Below, piece by piece: positions 33,185 through 43,559 of a DNA stretch of 64,000 nucleotides. The stretch is from Acanthosepion esculentum. Its lineage: Eukaryota > Mollusca > Cephalopoda > Sepiida > Sepiidae. Position numbers and translations under genes: made by a program. The notes below the pieces were generated by a model. It made no database searches, was not told where the DNA came from, and worked only from the letters and a program-made list of their open reading frames with translations. Numbering within the stretch: the stretch's first letter is position 1; each line of letters begins with the position of its first letter. The stretch spans positions 53,541,282-53,605,281 of the forward strand of contig OZ038487.1 in NCBI GenBank assembly GCA_964036315.1. The letters are read 5' to 3'.

Positions 33185-33600
33185 CAGCTATTTCCTAATT
33201 TCTATGTGCTGTGCCCCTTTCGGTACATAAGGGATCATGCCTCTCCACTACTTCCTATCTTGTGTGGGCCCTTAGCACTTTTTCTCCCTTTGCTATGTCT
33301 CACACCTCTGTAATGCTATCTATTTACACAAGCACATCGAGTAAGTGATTCACTGCCTTCCCCTTTCTCTCTTGCCCTCATTATTCCCTGTGAGAGTTAA
33401 GTTTTCCAAGCTCTCTTTCCTCATTATGCCCAAGAAATTTCAACTGCCTTTTCCTGACACTGAGTAGAATTGTTCTTTCTGTTGTCATTTTTCTTAAAAA
33501 CTTCTTTACTCACTCTTTCCATGAAATTTTCAGTAACCTTCTGTAGAGCTGCTTTTCTGCTATAAGTGGCCTCTAGTCCCAGTAAAAGATCATGTGAATG
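33185..33600 (-). mobile_element. RTE-type LINE (family C), 3'-half fragment
   Basis: It is collinear with the other minus-strand C fragments: catgcctctccactacttcc near 33237, cttgccctcattattccctg near 33372, aagctctctttcctcattatg near 33409, and the RT-terminal region to about 33600. No open frame remains. Confidence 0.7.
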
Positions 33601-34127
33601 ATGTATTTAGCGAATCATGTCTTACTTGAAGATGATTAACTTTTAAATACAGTCATGCTAAAAACGTATTATGGAGATCCATTAGTCATCACAGAAAATT
33701 TAGTTGCTATAATTTTCACCATCATTGAGTAAACCAATGACAATTAGCCACACAAAAATGTTATTGTGTGAATTATAGTAAAATGCCCAAATAGATACTA
33801 TCTATGCAAATACATAAATTTTTTTTCAGTATTTAGATTTCTTTTTTTGTTTTTTAATGCCGCGTACCCTGAGGATATAGACAATTATTATACTTTTTTC
33901 TTTATTATCCATGAATTGCCACACATTCAGAGTTGTCTTTCTCTTAGACTGGTTGCCAACCAAGGCTAGATAGCCCATTCTACCCTATTATTTAACTCAT
34001 TTTACAGTACTTTTTTTCTCCAAAGCTAAGCATTCTAGAATGAAAAGTTAAACAATGTTTGTGTAGAAAATGTTTTAAAGCAGAAAAATAAGAATATTTT
34101 TCACAAATAAATATTGTCTCCTTGAAG
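33601..34127. other. no gene seen; small SINE scrap
   Basis: AT-rich sequence. Bases 33930-34005 (ctggttgccaaccaagg, atttaactcat) match the distal body of the type 1 SINE on the minus strand. Confidence 0.4.
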
Positions 34128-34395
34128 TAGGTACAGTGGAGTAATGGATAGCAGCTTGGATTGAGGTATCGGAGAGCCGAGTTCAAATTCCAGCCAAATC
34201 CATTACATTCACTTATGTGCTAATATCCGTGGGAAAGGTATGAATCTCCTTCTTCTCTCCCCTAGATGTGGGTAAATAACAGGACTGGCCGGGTTCTATA
34301 GCCTTGGATGGCAATTGGCCTACCGCAGAAAGAAATGGCAACCTACTGTGGGGAACAAAATCTGCCTCGTCAGTCATGTATCAAAAGTTGCATGC
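34128..34395 (+). mobile_element. tRNA-derived SINE, type 1a, near full length
   Basis: It has a tRNA-like head with A-box-like sequence (tggagtaatggatagc near 34138) and a B box (gagttcaaattcc near 34180). The conserved body follows (gtgggaaaggtatgaatc near 34229), and it ends in catgtatcaaaag near 34375-34390. The minus-strand copy at 45079-45345 ends in the same 3' sequence, which marks a subfamily distinct from the 5S-headed copies. Confidence 0.75.
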
Positions 34396-34479
34396 CCGCC
34401 TAAATATACATCACACTTGGCACATAGCTGACGGACTGAAGCCAGATAGATATATTTTTACTAATATTTTTCTTTTAAT

Positions 34480-35400
34480 CATTCCGCTCCAAGCAAGGCA
34501 ATAAAGTCACTAGGATGCAGAGGGTTACAGTGAATGAAAGAGAATGAGAAAACTTTAGTGAGGAGAAATGATGAAAAGGACAATAAAAGAACAGGATTCA
34601 GGAAGACAGAAGATGGTGATTAATGTTGCATTTAATTTTTTGAAGATTATAAGTGGCATGGAGGCAAGAAATCGAAAGGTGGTTCCATGTGCAAGAAGTT
34701 AGAGAGAAGAAACTATTAGAACAGGTTGTTGTATCTAGCTAGTTCAATACTATAATTATGAGATCTAGTAGCACACTTAAATTCATGCAGTTCAGCTATT
34801 TTAGGAAAAAAAAAATATCATCAGAACAGGCACCATGAAAATATCTTTAGAAAAGACAGAGGGAAGACATGTCAGTCAGAAAATGACTGAAGACAAGATC
34901 TTAGGTCAGGATCAATTACATTACAGATGCTTCTTTGGATTTTGTCAAGAATCTCGAGATATCTAGCAGGAGCACCGGACCAAATATGGCAGCAATATTC
35001 AATGCATTGACAGATGATGGACTTATAAAAGTGCAAGATGGATTCTGACTAGAAAAATTGTCAGACATGACACAGTGAACCAAACTTTTTCTGCAGTAGA
35101 TATAAAAATTGATTCAATATAATCACTCCACTTCGTGTTAGTGGAAAATATGAGTCCATTCAAGAAGTTGCAAAGTATTGCTCTCATGGATTTTAGCATC
35201 AGCTATACTAATGGCAGACAGAAATGTTTCTCTGGTGAATAAATAAAAGCATTTTTGTTTTGGAGACATTAAAATTTACAAACCAGTTAACCACTGACTG
35301 GAAGTTCTTTTTGAGAGGAGTTGCCAGTTTGCTACTAAGACAGGAGTAAATAGTTGTGTTGTCTGCATAGATACCTAGTATATATTACTTAACTAGATAA
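34480..35400 (-). mobile_element. LINE family A, RT to 3' end
   Basis: Read on the minus strand it gives the catalytic box IYADNTTIYSC near 35360-35385, in which the second active-site D is N. FVNFNVSKTK follows near 35255-35285, then a YIESIFISTAE block near 35080-35120, then IFGPVLLDISRFLTKSK (frame-shifted) near 34950-34985, and the 3' untranslated end with a caagcaaggc-type end near 34490. It is broken by several frameshifts. It starts inside the RT, so it is 5'-truncated. Confidence 0.8.
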
Positions 35401-35439
35401 ACAAGAATTCAGAGGTAAATAGTGAAGGTTTTAGTGAAA

Positions 35440-35911
35440 ACATCATCATCGGTCCCTTGACTGCTTCAATCATCAGGGGCGAAAATAAGGGCAAAAGAAT
35501 CTGCAACCTCCTCTAAGATGATCTGTTGATGGTGGCTCTCAGGAGTTCCGGCATTGTTGTGACCAGCCACCCTTTGATACTGTCAGATCAGCTTTTGCAC
35601 CTGCCTTTGACAGTGCCTTGCATAATGGTCTTGCAGAAGCTGCTGTGCCATGTGATGTGATTAAACCATGACATCTTCCGACATTTAATACTGGGGAGTA
35701 GAGATTCCTCTTGGCTCATGAGACTTTCGACTTTACTCTGGACATACTCATTGTTTTGCACTACCAGTAGGGGATGCAGATCTCAATCATTTGTTCTCAT
35801 ACACTTGGATCCTTTTTCCTGCATCAACAAAGAGGGTCCAAGTTTCACATCTGTAGAGGAGGATAAATATGACCAGCGATTTGTAGATCTTGAACTTGGT
35901 ATGGAAGCTGA
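35440..35911 (-). mobile_element. RTE-like LINE (family D), C-terminal half
   Basis: On the minus strand, SNISFHTKFKIYKSL near 35870-35911 is followed by a CETWTL equivalent, a KVESLMSQEESLLPSIKCRK block near 35660-35720, and SIKGWLVTTMPELLRATINR near 35510-35580. This is the usual order of the region after the RT in this type. The upstream part continues at 36929-37265 after a foreign insertion of about 1 kb. Confidence 0.75.
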
Positions 35912-36928
35912 TGTTGCTCTTTTATATTGTGGGATATATCACTACCCCCACCTTCACTTTGACACACGCGCGACATTTTCACTCCTTCCTCTCACTTTCG
36001 GCCGGTTATAGTAGTAAACCGTTGTCTTAGCCTAAGATGAGGAAGAATTCATTTTTTTCGCACGCTTTTGCGTTGACGTCACGGCAAATTTGGCTTTTCA
36101 AAATCAGTCGCCCCGTGGTCGTCTGACCATCGGCATGGGCTGGCTCACTTGTCTCTCGCCGGTAACCCCATATATACTGACAGAGACATTTTATTCGGCA
36201 AAACCTTGCTTAGACCACATGGCTCGTCTCGGTATCTTAATACATACGACACGGTTGTCACCTTCATGACAGAAGCTAACATCTACCGAGCTCTCAATTC
36301 CAGGAATTTTCAAAAAACTTCCAACCTGATGAACGAGCATTTTTCACATTCTTCGAACTCATACTTTCAGAACCTGTTACTTTAAAAAGAACTACATACA
36401 CTCACAATTATAAACTCTCGCAGTGAGTATTTTTTTCCTTGCCGTACGTTCACTATGCATTACAACTGACTTTCTGAACCTTTCTTCTCGAAGAACTCCT
36501 TCCCGCCATATAGCCATATTGGATTTGAATTTTGGCGCGGATTCTTATCTTGTCAACTACCATGTTTCCAGTATCTTACTGAAGGTCTTCACTCAAGACA
36601 ATTAAATTTCATTCACTACAATATTTCCAGTACCTTACTGAAGACAATCTACTTGGCCTCTTCTTCAACTATATTTCCAGTACATTTACTGAAGGTCTTC
36701 ACTGAAGACATACTACTTGTTAAACCCTAATAAAATTTATGTTTGTTCTTAACCTTTTGTTGTTTTGCCTGTCTACTTCTTTTCACTTTGTACATTTGTA
36801 CGGTGGAAAGAGCACGTCTTTAATTTTCCTTTTTTTACTTTGTCCGTGGATTCGGTAGTAGTGTGTAGCGTCTGGCACAAGGCCTTATTTTCGTAAGCCA
36901 GATCTGCACCGCTATCGGGTCCACAACA
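35912..36928 (+). mobile_element. LTR-like insertion (possible solo LTR), GC-richer
   Basis: The block interrupts a LINE D copy. It starts tgttg and ends caaca, the TG...CA inverted terminal form of LTRs, over 1017 bp. It is clearly richer in G+C and CpG than its surroundings (ttgacgtcacgg near 36073, cgcgcg near 35967). It has a poly(A)-type signal, aataaaa, near 36729. A degenerate internal repeat lies at 36556-36715. I find no coding domain, and no matching target-site duplication at these exact ends, so the borders or the class could be wrong. Confidence 0.4.
36556..36715. repeat. degenerate internal tandem repeat in LTR-like block
   Basis: Three copies of a segment tttccagta-ttactgaa followed by gaagaca or ggtcttcact. 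The spacing is irregular, about 45-60 bp. Confidence 0.6.
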
Positions 36929-37265
36929 ATATCTTTTCCAGTCTGGTCATTGTGGTTTGCGCAATCCATGCGCAGATTTTTGTGTTGCAGGTGCCATCTT
37001 TTGACAGGTTGCTTCCAAGTATTTGAAGCTGGAGACTTCCTCCAATGTCTCACCATCCATGGTGATGCTGGCCCTGGATTTGCTTGTGCTATTTACTATT
37101 ATTTGGGTTTCTCCGTGTTATGTTACATTCCATATGCTCTGATTCTTTCAGTCATGTCTTGCTCAGATTTTACAGCTCACTATTATTGCCTATCACAAGG
37201 TCAGTATCTTTTCTGAAATGCAGTCTACCCCCGACAGAGAGTTTCCTGCATAATTCTCCCCAGAA
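36929..37265 (-). mobile_element. RTE-like LINE (family D), RT part upstream of insertion
   Basis: On the minus strand, an ERIRAYGM block near 37125-37150 is followed by ITMDGETLEEVSSFKYLEAT near 37010-37070 and then MTRLEKI near 36930-36950. The SFKYLGAT motif is the conserved segment after the YADD region in many invertebrate LINEs. The next residues are found at 35870-35911, beyond the LTR-like insertion. Confidence 0.75.
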
Positions 37266-38137
37266 ACAGGAGAAATAGTGACATTTTAATACTTAACTTT
37301 CAACTGCAAATCAAGATTTTTTTTCTAAGAAGACAAATGTAAAAATAGATTAATTCCATGGAATGAAATGCTTTTTTGGTCTGGCTTTAAAATGATTTGC
37401 TTCCTTAATTTCTTGTTAATGAGCTTCATCAACTTCGGATCGAGAAATTAGCACTATATCTAACAGACTTTTTTCAGAATTTTTGTCTGAGATTCCAGTC
37501 AGTTGACTTTCAAAATAGAACTTCATTGATTTTGAATTTAAAATTTATTTCATCTTGATTTTGATTTATTTCTTTTCTTTTTTTTTTTAATAATTTCCAT
37601 TAATTTTAAATTCTTTTTCCCTATTATTTTTAGAAAAAGTTTACTTAATTTCTTTTTTTTTTAAAATATTTTTTATTACTTTCTTGCAATTTCCATTCTT
37701 ATTTTTAGTTGTTATAATTATCAAGTACTGTTTTTTTGGGGGGAAAAAATTGTCTGCTTTTTTTTCCAGACAGGAATAGGAAGTTCATGATAAACAGACT
37801 GAAAAAAAATTTTCATTTATGAATAAAAATAAATTCTTTCTTTAAGCTAAAGTAATTTTAACTTTATTTAATTTTCGTTTCTTTTTCATAGAAAAACAAA
37901 TCTTTTAAATTGTAAATTTGTTCTGCAAGGTCTGGTTGTGTTTAAAAGCATTGTTTGTGACTCTCTGTTGCTTTCTATCTTGAAGACATGTTTGTAAGTT
38001 TCAAACTTGCTGTGCTAACACACTTTGAATAATTATTCCCAATCAACTATTTCTTTTTTTCTTGGCGAATAACATAATGAAACAGTCCCGACTTCACCAA
38101 TCAGAACCTAAGTTTTCTTCAGTCATGATGAAGTGTG
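37266..38137. other. no gene seen; T-rich DNA
   Basis: T-rich on the plus strand near 37540-37700. No motif recognised. Confidence 0.4.
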
Positions 38138-38256
38138 GTTTATGGTCATATCACATAGAAACACCTGTTCCCATACGATCATCAAAGTTAATCAATATTG
38201 AGCCTGTTCAGTACCTAAATGGGTGACTACTTGTGAATACCAGTTGCTGTAAACTT
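38138..38256 (+). repeat. 5S rRNA-derived SINE head, full length
   Basis: About 119 bp align in order with animal 5S rRNA: tttatggtcatatcac, acacctgttccca, atcatcaaagttaa, gagcctgttcagtacct, gggtgactac, and the end gaataccagttgctg. Many substitutions and direct fusion to a tRNA-like SINE show it is a retroposed promoter module rather than a 5S gene. Confidence 0.8.
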
Positions 38257-38522
38257 GGATGTATGGATGGTGTAATGAATAATGGCTTGGAATTCTTAAT
38301 TGAAGAATCAAGTTCCAATTCTAGTTGGGTTCATTATATTTACATGCACAGCAACCCTTGGGGAAGGTATGAATCCACCTCTTCTCCCACTTGCTATGGA
38401 TGAATTACTAAGACTTGTAACACTAAACCATTATTTTCCACCCACACCCCAAATTCTTACAATGTAAAAATATTTTCTGGCTTTAAATAACCTTCAAATG
38501 TTTGATAAGCCATAGAAAATGA
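38257..38522 (+). mobile_element. chimeric 5S-tRNA SINE, tRNA-like part and body
   Basis: Directly after the 5S head comes ggatgtatggatggtgtaat with a tRNA-like segment and B box (caagttccaattc near 38310). The conserved body follows (ttggggaaggtatgaatcc near 38358), and the tail is near 38460-38520 (ttctggctttaaataacc). This is the most complete 5S-headed copy in the window. Confidence 0.75.
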
Positions 38523-38649
38523 ATCAAGCAATCAATGATGAAGTATTTGGCTGTTAATGTAGTTCCATGCTTTGAAAGTTTATTGAGTCTTATGGTTTGT
38601 TTTGTTTTGCGGCATATTAACGTCAATGGGTTATTTAATGCTGACAAGA

Positions 38650-38785
38650 TATTTATTGCTGGTAATATTTTTTTTCAAGAAGTATTTCTAGTAATATTTT
38701 TTCCAAAAATGTATTACTGGTAATATTCTTTCCAAAAAAAGTATTGATGTTAATAATTTTTTCTTCAAAAATTTATTGCTGGTAT
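38650..38785. repeat. degenerate tandem repeat, about 35-bp unit
   Basis: Four or five copies of a unit like ttattgctggtaatatt followed by ttttccaaaaa occur in a row, with substitutions and small length changes. Confidence 0.7.
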
Positions 38786-39019
38786 TAAAACCTATTTTTA
38801 CATGTTTTGACCCCAGTTTGAGGGTTAACTATTTGCCCATAGCTGGGACCGTAACAGGTGCTACCACTCTGGGTCAGGGTGGACCTGGGAGCACCAACAA
38901 TTAAGAGGTCGTTCCACACTCCTCAAAACCTCCTGATCAGAGGCCTTGCTGTTGGATGTAGTTTATCATCTTACCCAGGATGTGAGTCTTATGGTCACTC
39001 CAGACCTTAAGAGAACTCA
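38786..39019. other. unassigned, repeat-like GC-richer block
   Basis: Bases 38815-38950 (gctgggaccgtaacaggtgc, gggtggacctgggagc) stand out by higher G+C. They may belong to an interspersed element, but I see no second copy here. Confidence 0.3.
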
Positions 39020-39215
39020 TATGATCCATTGTTAAAGATACTGGAAAAATAGTTGCATCATTTCATCACTAAGGAAAATATCTGATTCTTTCTACCATAC
39101 TCTACCTTTACAAGAGTTATATCAGACCAAAAATGGAATATTCTTGGAACTGCTCAATCCTCTTTCTAATCTTGATAGAGTCCAAAATTGTTTATACGTC
39201 TCATGTTGAATGACA
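39020..39215 (+). mobile_element. LINE family B, short RT C-terminal fragment
   Basis: The frame gives LYLYKSYIRPKMEYSWNCS near 39108-39160, then a SNLDRVQN equivalent near 39165-39190. The same block occurs in the longer copy near 51008-51100. Confidence 0.65.
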
Positions 39216-39219
39216 TATT

Positions 39220-39757
39220 CTCCACTTGCTTTTTGGTTTGATTTGTTCTACAACATATCAACCCATTGGGTCACTTAATGTTGAAATTTGTGTTTTTTAA
39301 TAAAGTTTTGTATTTAAAAAGTCAAAAAATTTTATTTTAATAATAAGACTGCAGTTTGTTATGGTTATTTTTTTCGGTATATTTTTTAAATCAGTTTAAT
39401 TTCTCTTAGGAACGGAAATATGTAAAATGAATCAGTATTTTTAAAAAGTTCTTTTAAGTCTCTGGTTTGGTAGTATTTTAAGTGGATTGAAATAAAATTG
39501 CTGCAGTTCATCAGTATGTGCTTTCTGGTGAATAGCTCTTGGTATGTCACACATACTTGTGAATGAGTTATGGTAGTATGTCCAATACAGAGTCTGGACA
39601 TATTCCCTTCTCTTCTTGTTTGGCATTTCTGATTTCATTCTCATATAGTTGCTTTAATTTTGAATAATTTATTGTTTGGGCAGGGGTTCCATAGATTCTG
39701 CCACTTTTTCTCTTCCTGGCAATCTCTTTTCCACCAGACAAGACTTTGCAAGATTAT
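39220..39757 (-). mobile_element. LINE family E, RNase-H-type tail and 3' UTR
   Basis: On the minus strand an open frame at 39386-39601 reads SRLCIGHTTITHS, then FTRKHILMNCSNF and LKELFKNTDSFYIFPFLREI. The RLxIGHTxxTHS...HILxxCxxF order is the conserved C-terminal tail that follows RNase H in I/Jockey-type and related LINEs. The proposed 3' untranslated part (39220-39385) recurs at 39770-39930. Confidence 0.65.
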
Positions 39758-39769
39758 CTTTCAAGTTTA

Positions 39770-39930
39770 ATGACATATCCTCCACTTGTTTTTTAAAATT
39801 TGGTTTGTTTACATTGGATCATTTAATGCCGAAATTTAATTTTTTTAAAAAATAGTTTTGCATTTAAACAGTCAAAAAATTTTATCTTAAATAGTAAGAC
39901 TGAAGTTTGTCATGGCTATTTTTTTGTAAA
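39770..39930 (-). mobile_element. LINE family E, second copy, 3' UTR
   Basis: This is a direct repeat of 39220-39375 (gacatatcctccacttg, cagtcaaaaaattttat, agtttgtcatggctattttt). With 40420-40560 it forms a second copy of the same LINE end, interrupted by repeat R3. Confidence 0.6.
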
Positions 39931-39934
39931 ATTC

Positions 39935-40255
39935 TAGCATGTCTAATTGAGCATCGGATGATAATGTGTATTCATAATTGTGTATGGGTGTCTGTCTAGA
40001 GTTTTTGCAAACTTACATACATTATAGAATTATATATGGTTTTAATGTCATTGATACATGACTGACCAATGAAAATTGATCCAAACAAAACTGAAAGTAC
40101 CAAAGCTTGTCTTTTTTAACTGTTTTCTCCCAATCTCGTACAAAGCTTTAATAAAAGTGAAACATGTTAGATTGATAAACGTTCCCTATTTGTTCTTTAT
40201 CTAATCATCCTATCAGATCATGATCTGCATTTGATCTTTAACTCATATATATAAT
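39935..40255 (-). repeat. interspersed repeat R3 copy, inside LINE E
   Basis: The right part is the reverse complement of 25934-26060 (gctttaataaaagtgaaac near 40144, atttgttctttatctaatc near 40188). The left part (39960-40000, ataatgtgtattcataattg) matches 26200-26240 in direct orientation, so this copy is rearranged. Confidence 0.55.
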
Positions 40256-40419
40256 TTATCACACATATAGTGCTGGTGTTAATAAAACAGTGCTTGATGG
40301 AATACACCATACCCTAGCTTATTAAATAAGAGAAATGAATTGATGGTTACATGTAGGCATAAAAATAAATATCTAATTAAATATGTTGATCCAGATTAAT
40401 TTTAATGTAAATTAAAGTC

Positions 40420-40560
40420 TGGATATAATCCCTTCTCTTCTAGTTTGGCATTTCTGATGTCATTCTCATATAATTTTGAACAATGGAGTTCTATAGGGTC
40501 TGCCACTCTTCTTCCACCTGGCAATGTTTTTCTCACAGACACAACATTCCAAAATTATTG
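40420..40560 (-). mobile_element. LINE family E, second copy, upstream part
   Basis: Direct repeat of 39590-39750, with cccttctcttctagtttgg, cattctcatata and gtctgccactcttctt. The C-terminal coding part present in the first copy is missing here. Confidence 0.6.
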
Positions 40561-40617
40561 CTACTTTGTTTCCATAACAAATGTTCACATGAGCTCCGTG
40601 CTTTTGTCTTAGAGTGT

Positions 40618-40975
40618 AGTGATTGAGTTAAGATTGTAGCAATCAGTGAAGCATCATCTTGGGAGTTAGTTCCACAAGGTGGTGGTTTTCAGGAAGAAGT
40701 TGCTTGAGTGAAACTTACATCTCACCACAGAATACTAAAGGTAATATGGGTGGTTCGCTACAATGTTCGTGACTTGGTAGGCCTTAACCTTGAAGGTTAG
40801 GACTGGTGGAATTAAAGAAGTTTTGTTCATCTGAACACTTTTCACGGAAATAGCGATGGAGCAGTGAGAGGCTTTCGATGTTTTATTGGTGAGAAAGGGG
40901 TTGTAGGGTGGAAAATAATTTGTCACCCACAAGGATGCCAGGTTTAAAGTGGTCAGTTGCCTGTGCCCAACAATG
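40618..40975 (-). mobile_element. LINE family B, 3'-region fragment
   Basis: On the minus strand, 40975 to 40880 corresponds to the region LVGDKLFSTLQPLSH of the copy near 51120-51165. 40830-40735 matches the part after it, and 40690-40620 matches cttaacctg-type sequence of the 3' end. It is broken by frameshifts. Confidence 0.65.
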
Positions 40976-41089
40976 CATGGCCTTTCAATCATAGCACCAT
41001 ATCTAGTACTGATGCATTGTGTTTCACATGTCAGCTGATGATACAATTTCAGGCTTTTTCTTTTTTTTTAATAGGACTTTTCTATCTCC

Positions 41090-41484
41090 TAGGTTCCATT
41101 GGGTCCTATAAGAAGCTCATCTGCCTTTGCCAACACTCACCGAGCTGGTTTGAACTCAGAGTTCTCTATCTCCTTGCCAAACAAGATTACAGGGCCCAGA
41201 CTGTCCTGCTATTTAGCCCATAGCTGGGGAAGTGAAGAGATGGAATCATACCTTTCCCAATGGTATTTGTGCATAAGCGAATGTAATGAACTCTGCTGGA
41301 ATTTGATCCCGGCTCTCCAGTTTCTCAATCCAAGCTGTTATCTATTACAGCACCTGCACATCCAAGCTTACAGCACACACCTGGTAAAATCAAGCGGTCA
41401 TCCATCTAGGTACTAACCAGGTTTGATGGTGCTTAAATTCCCTGATCATATGAGAACCAGTGTTTCAATGTGATATGGACTTAA
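41090..41484 (-). mobile_element. chimeric 5S-tRNA SINE
   Basis: On the minus strand it begins with the 5S-like head (41483 to 41364), followed by the tRNA-like part with a diverged B box (gggatcaaattcc near 41300-41315), and then the body near 41230-41265. The distal sequence beyond about 41180 differs from the other copies, so it may be recombined or joined to another repeat. Confidence 0.7.
41364..41483 (-). repeat. 5S rRNA-derived SINE head
   Basis: Reverse complement of 5S order: aagcttacagcac, aagcggtcatccatc, taggtactaaccaggt, tggtgcttaa, then gagaaccagtgtttcaatg. About 120 bp, diverged. Confidence 0.75.
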
Positions 41485-41636
41485 GCACACAAAATAATGC
41501 ACATATTTTTGATTACTCTAAGTTATACATTTTAAAAAATGGAAAAGCTGCTTGTGTTATTGTCAATCTGAGTAAATATCAATAATTATAACAGATATTT
41601 CATCAAAGATAACATCATACATTACCTTACTTATAT

Positions 41637-41648
41637 CTTGTGTGTGTG

Positions 41649-41682
<34 letters not shown>
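41637..41682. repeat. (TG)n-(TA)n microsatellite
   Basis: About 45 bp of TG then TA dinucleotides, directly upstream of a type 2 SINE on the minus strand. Confidence 0.95.
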
Positions 41683-41687
41683 ATTCA

Positions 41688-41855
41688 CAGATAGTACTGT
41701 TTCGCTGTATCACAGCTCCTCAGTGTGACTAGACTTCCGAATGCCTCAAGCCAGGATTGAAACACAACTAATTTTGTGTCAGTCAGAGCTATCTTCACTT
41801 GGTAGAGTTACACAACTAAATCTAGCGTATTGTTTTTACAAATGTAAACAAATGC

Positions 41856-41858
<3 letters not shown>
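41688..41858 (-). mobile_element. tRNA-like SINE, type 2 (repeat R4)
   Basis: Inverted copy of 4212-4392, with the B-box-like motif near 41750-41765 (aggattgaaac on the plus strand). TA arrays flank both sides. It reads open over 65 codons by chance. Confidence 0.6.

Positions 41859-41891
<33 letters not shown>
41859..41891. repeat. (TA)n microsatellite
   Basis: About 33 bp of TA immediately after the type 2 SINE. Confidence 0.95.
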
Positions 41892-41894
<3 letters not shown>

Positions 41895-42995
41895 ATAATT
41901 GCCCTTCCTTATTTAAATTAAACAAAATATTCCATTAATGTTATGGCAATAGTTATTAAAAATTAAAATAATCCAATTTGGTTTATTCCTTTGAAAGCAC
42001 ACATAATAGATTCATTTGTATGGATCCGGTTGAAAGAAATTTGACATTAACACTTCATGTTTGTTTATTTTACATGTGACCTGTTTACTATAATAGTTTA
42101 ATTGCTTTTTGTTAATGTCACTATGCAGTATTTTAGAAATCAGACTGAAATCTCAAAATAAATTTCAATGGACAATGGACTGATTTGGAGATTTTAAAAA
42201 ATAAAATAAAATAAAATAATTTTTTTTCAGCTTCCGAGTTCCACAATGCTGCGAATGGAAATTTTAGTCATGAAATATGAATTTTTATATTTTTAAACTT
42301 TCCATTTTGTCTGGAAACTCAAAATAAATGTTTAGGATCAAAAATAGAAAGCGAATTTAACATTGCTATTAGCACAACCTTTTACAATCCTCCCTCACTA
42401 ACCAACACATTTAAATGGCGTCATTGTGAAATAAAAAAACTAATATGGGTAATTTGTTTAAAATTATAAAAGATATTTGTAGACTTGAATCATATTTATG
42501 AAAAAATAAAAGAGATACATATGATATGCCTGTATATTTCTTATCATATTCATAAAAACACACAAATGCATATATATCAGTATTTAAAATAGTTCATTAG
42601 GCAGATATGCATGAAATCACTTCATATAGCTCAGATGCATACACAGACACAATAAGAGATATATTCATGTCTGTGGGTTGAGATGATAGGAAACAGTAGC
42701 AGTGAAACAATTTTTAATGTTGCTAAATTTTAATGAAAGTCTCATCACTGGCATGTCAACTGCATTTATCTCAACACCTCTTCATTGAACATTATAAAGT
42801 GAAAAATTGAGATAAAATTTCAGAGATTAACTGTTAGGTTATAGACATATTGATTTGTCTATCTATTTCTGTATCTATCTCTGAAACCTGCTGATGTGTG
42901 GACTGAACAATTATAAAAGGGTTCATACATGAAACTGCAGAGTTGTGGAACTGAATATAACATCAGTCAGCTAAGTTATAAATTTTATATTAATC
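41892..42995. other. no gene or element recognised
   Basis: AT-rich unique-looking sequence. Confidence 0.4.
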
Positions 42996-43021
42996 CCCTC
43001 TCTCTCTCTCTCTCTCTCTCT

Positions 43022-43062
<41 letters not shown>
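42996..43062. repeat. (CT)n-(TA)n compound microsatellite
   Basis: About 28 bp of CT followed by about 39 bp of TA. Confidence 0.95.
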
Positions 43063-43063
<1 letters not shown>

Positions 43064-43471
43064 GAGGATAACAAATTTTAGTTGATAAAATTGATACTAC
43101 TTGTAAAAATATAATGACAAGTTTAAAATAAGCAACAGGGTAAGTGAGCTTTGTATAAAGGAATCATATGTTCTGATTAAAAGCCCAATTTTAATTCTGA
43201 TCTTGTTTTCTCATCTTCTCTTTCAAAAAAAGAGGGGTTGTTTTGCTTTGGAAATTAAAAATAATAATTTACTCGCCAATTATTTACCATTGACTGAAGA
43301 GGCACAGCTTGGTGCCAAAACACAAAAGCTATTGTGTAGTGATTTTTAACATGTTTTTCTTTTAATCTCCTATAAGAAATAATATAAAGCTCTTTTCTGC
43401 ATTGAGCCCTTTTTTTAAATTAAATCCTACGCACAGTGGAATTATACTCCATTTGTTCTTATCTTATACCT

Positions 43472-43473
<2 letters not shown>

Positions 43474-43545
<72 letters not shown>
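43474..43545. repeat. (TA)n microsatellite, longest in window
   Basis: About 72 bp of uninterrupted TA. Confidence 0.97.
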
Positions 43546-43547
<2 letters not shown>

Positions 43548-43559
43548 GATATCATTATA

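Noticed and set aside
35912..36928. CpG-island promoter of a host gene
   Set aside because: It interrupts a LINE at a collinear point and has LTR-like ends, and no host coding sequence follows. An inserted element explains it better.
38138..38256. Functional 5S rRNA gene
   Set aside because: The sequence is diverged from 5S at many sites and fused directly to a SINE body. Two further copies have the same fusion.
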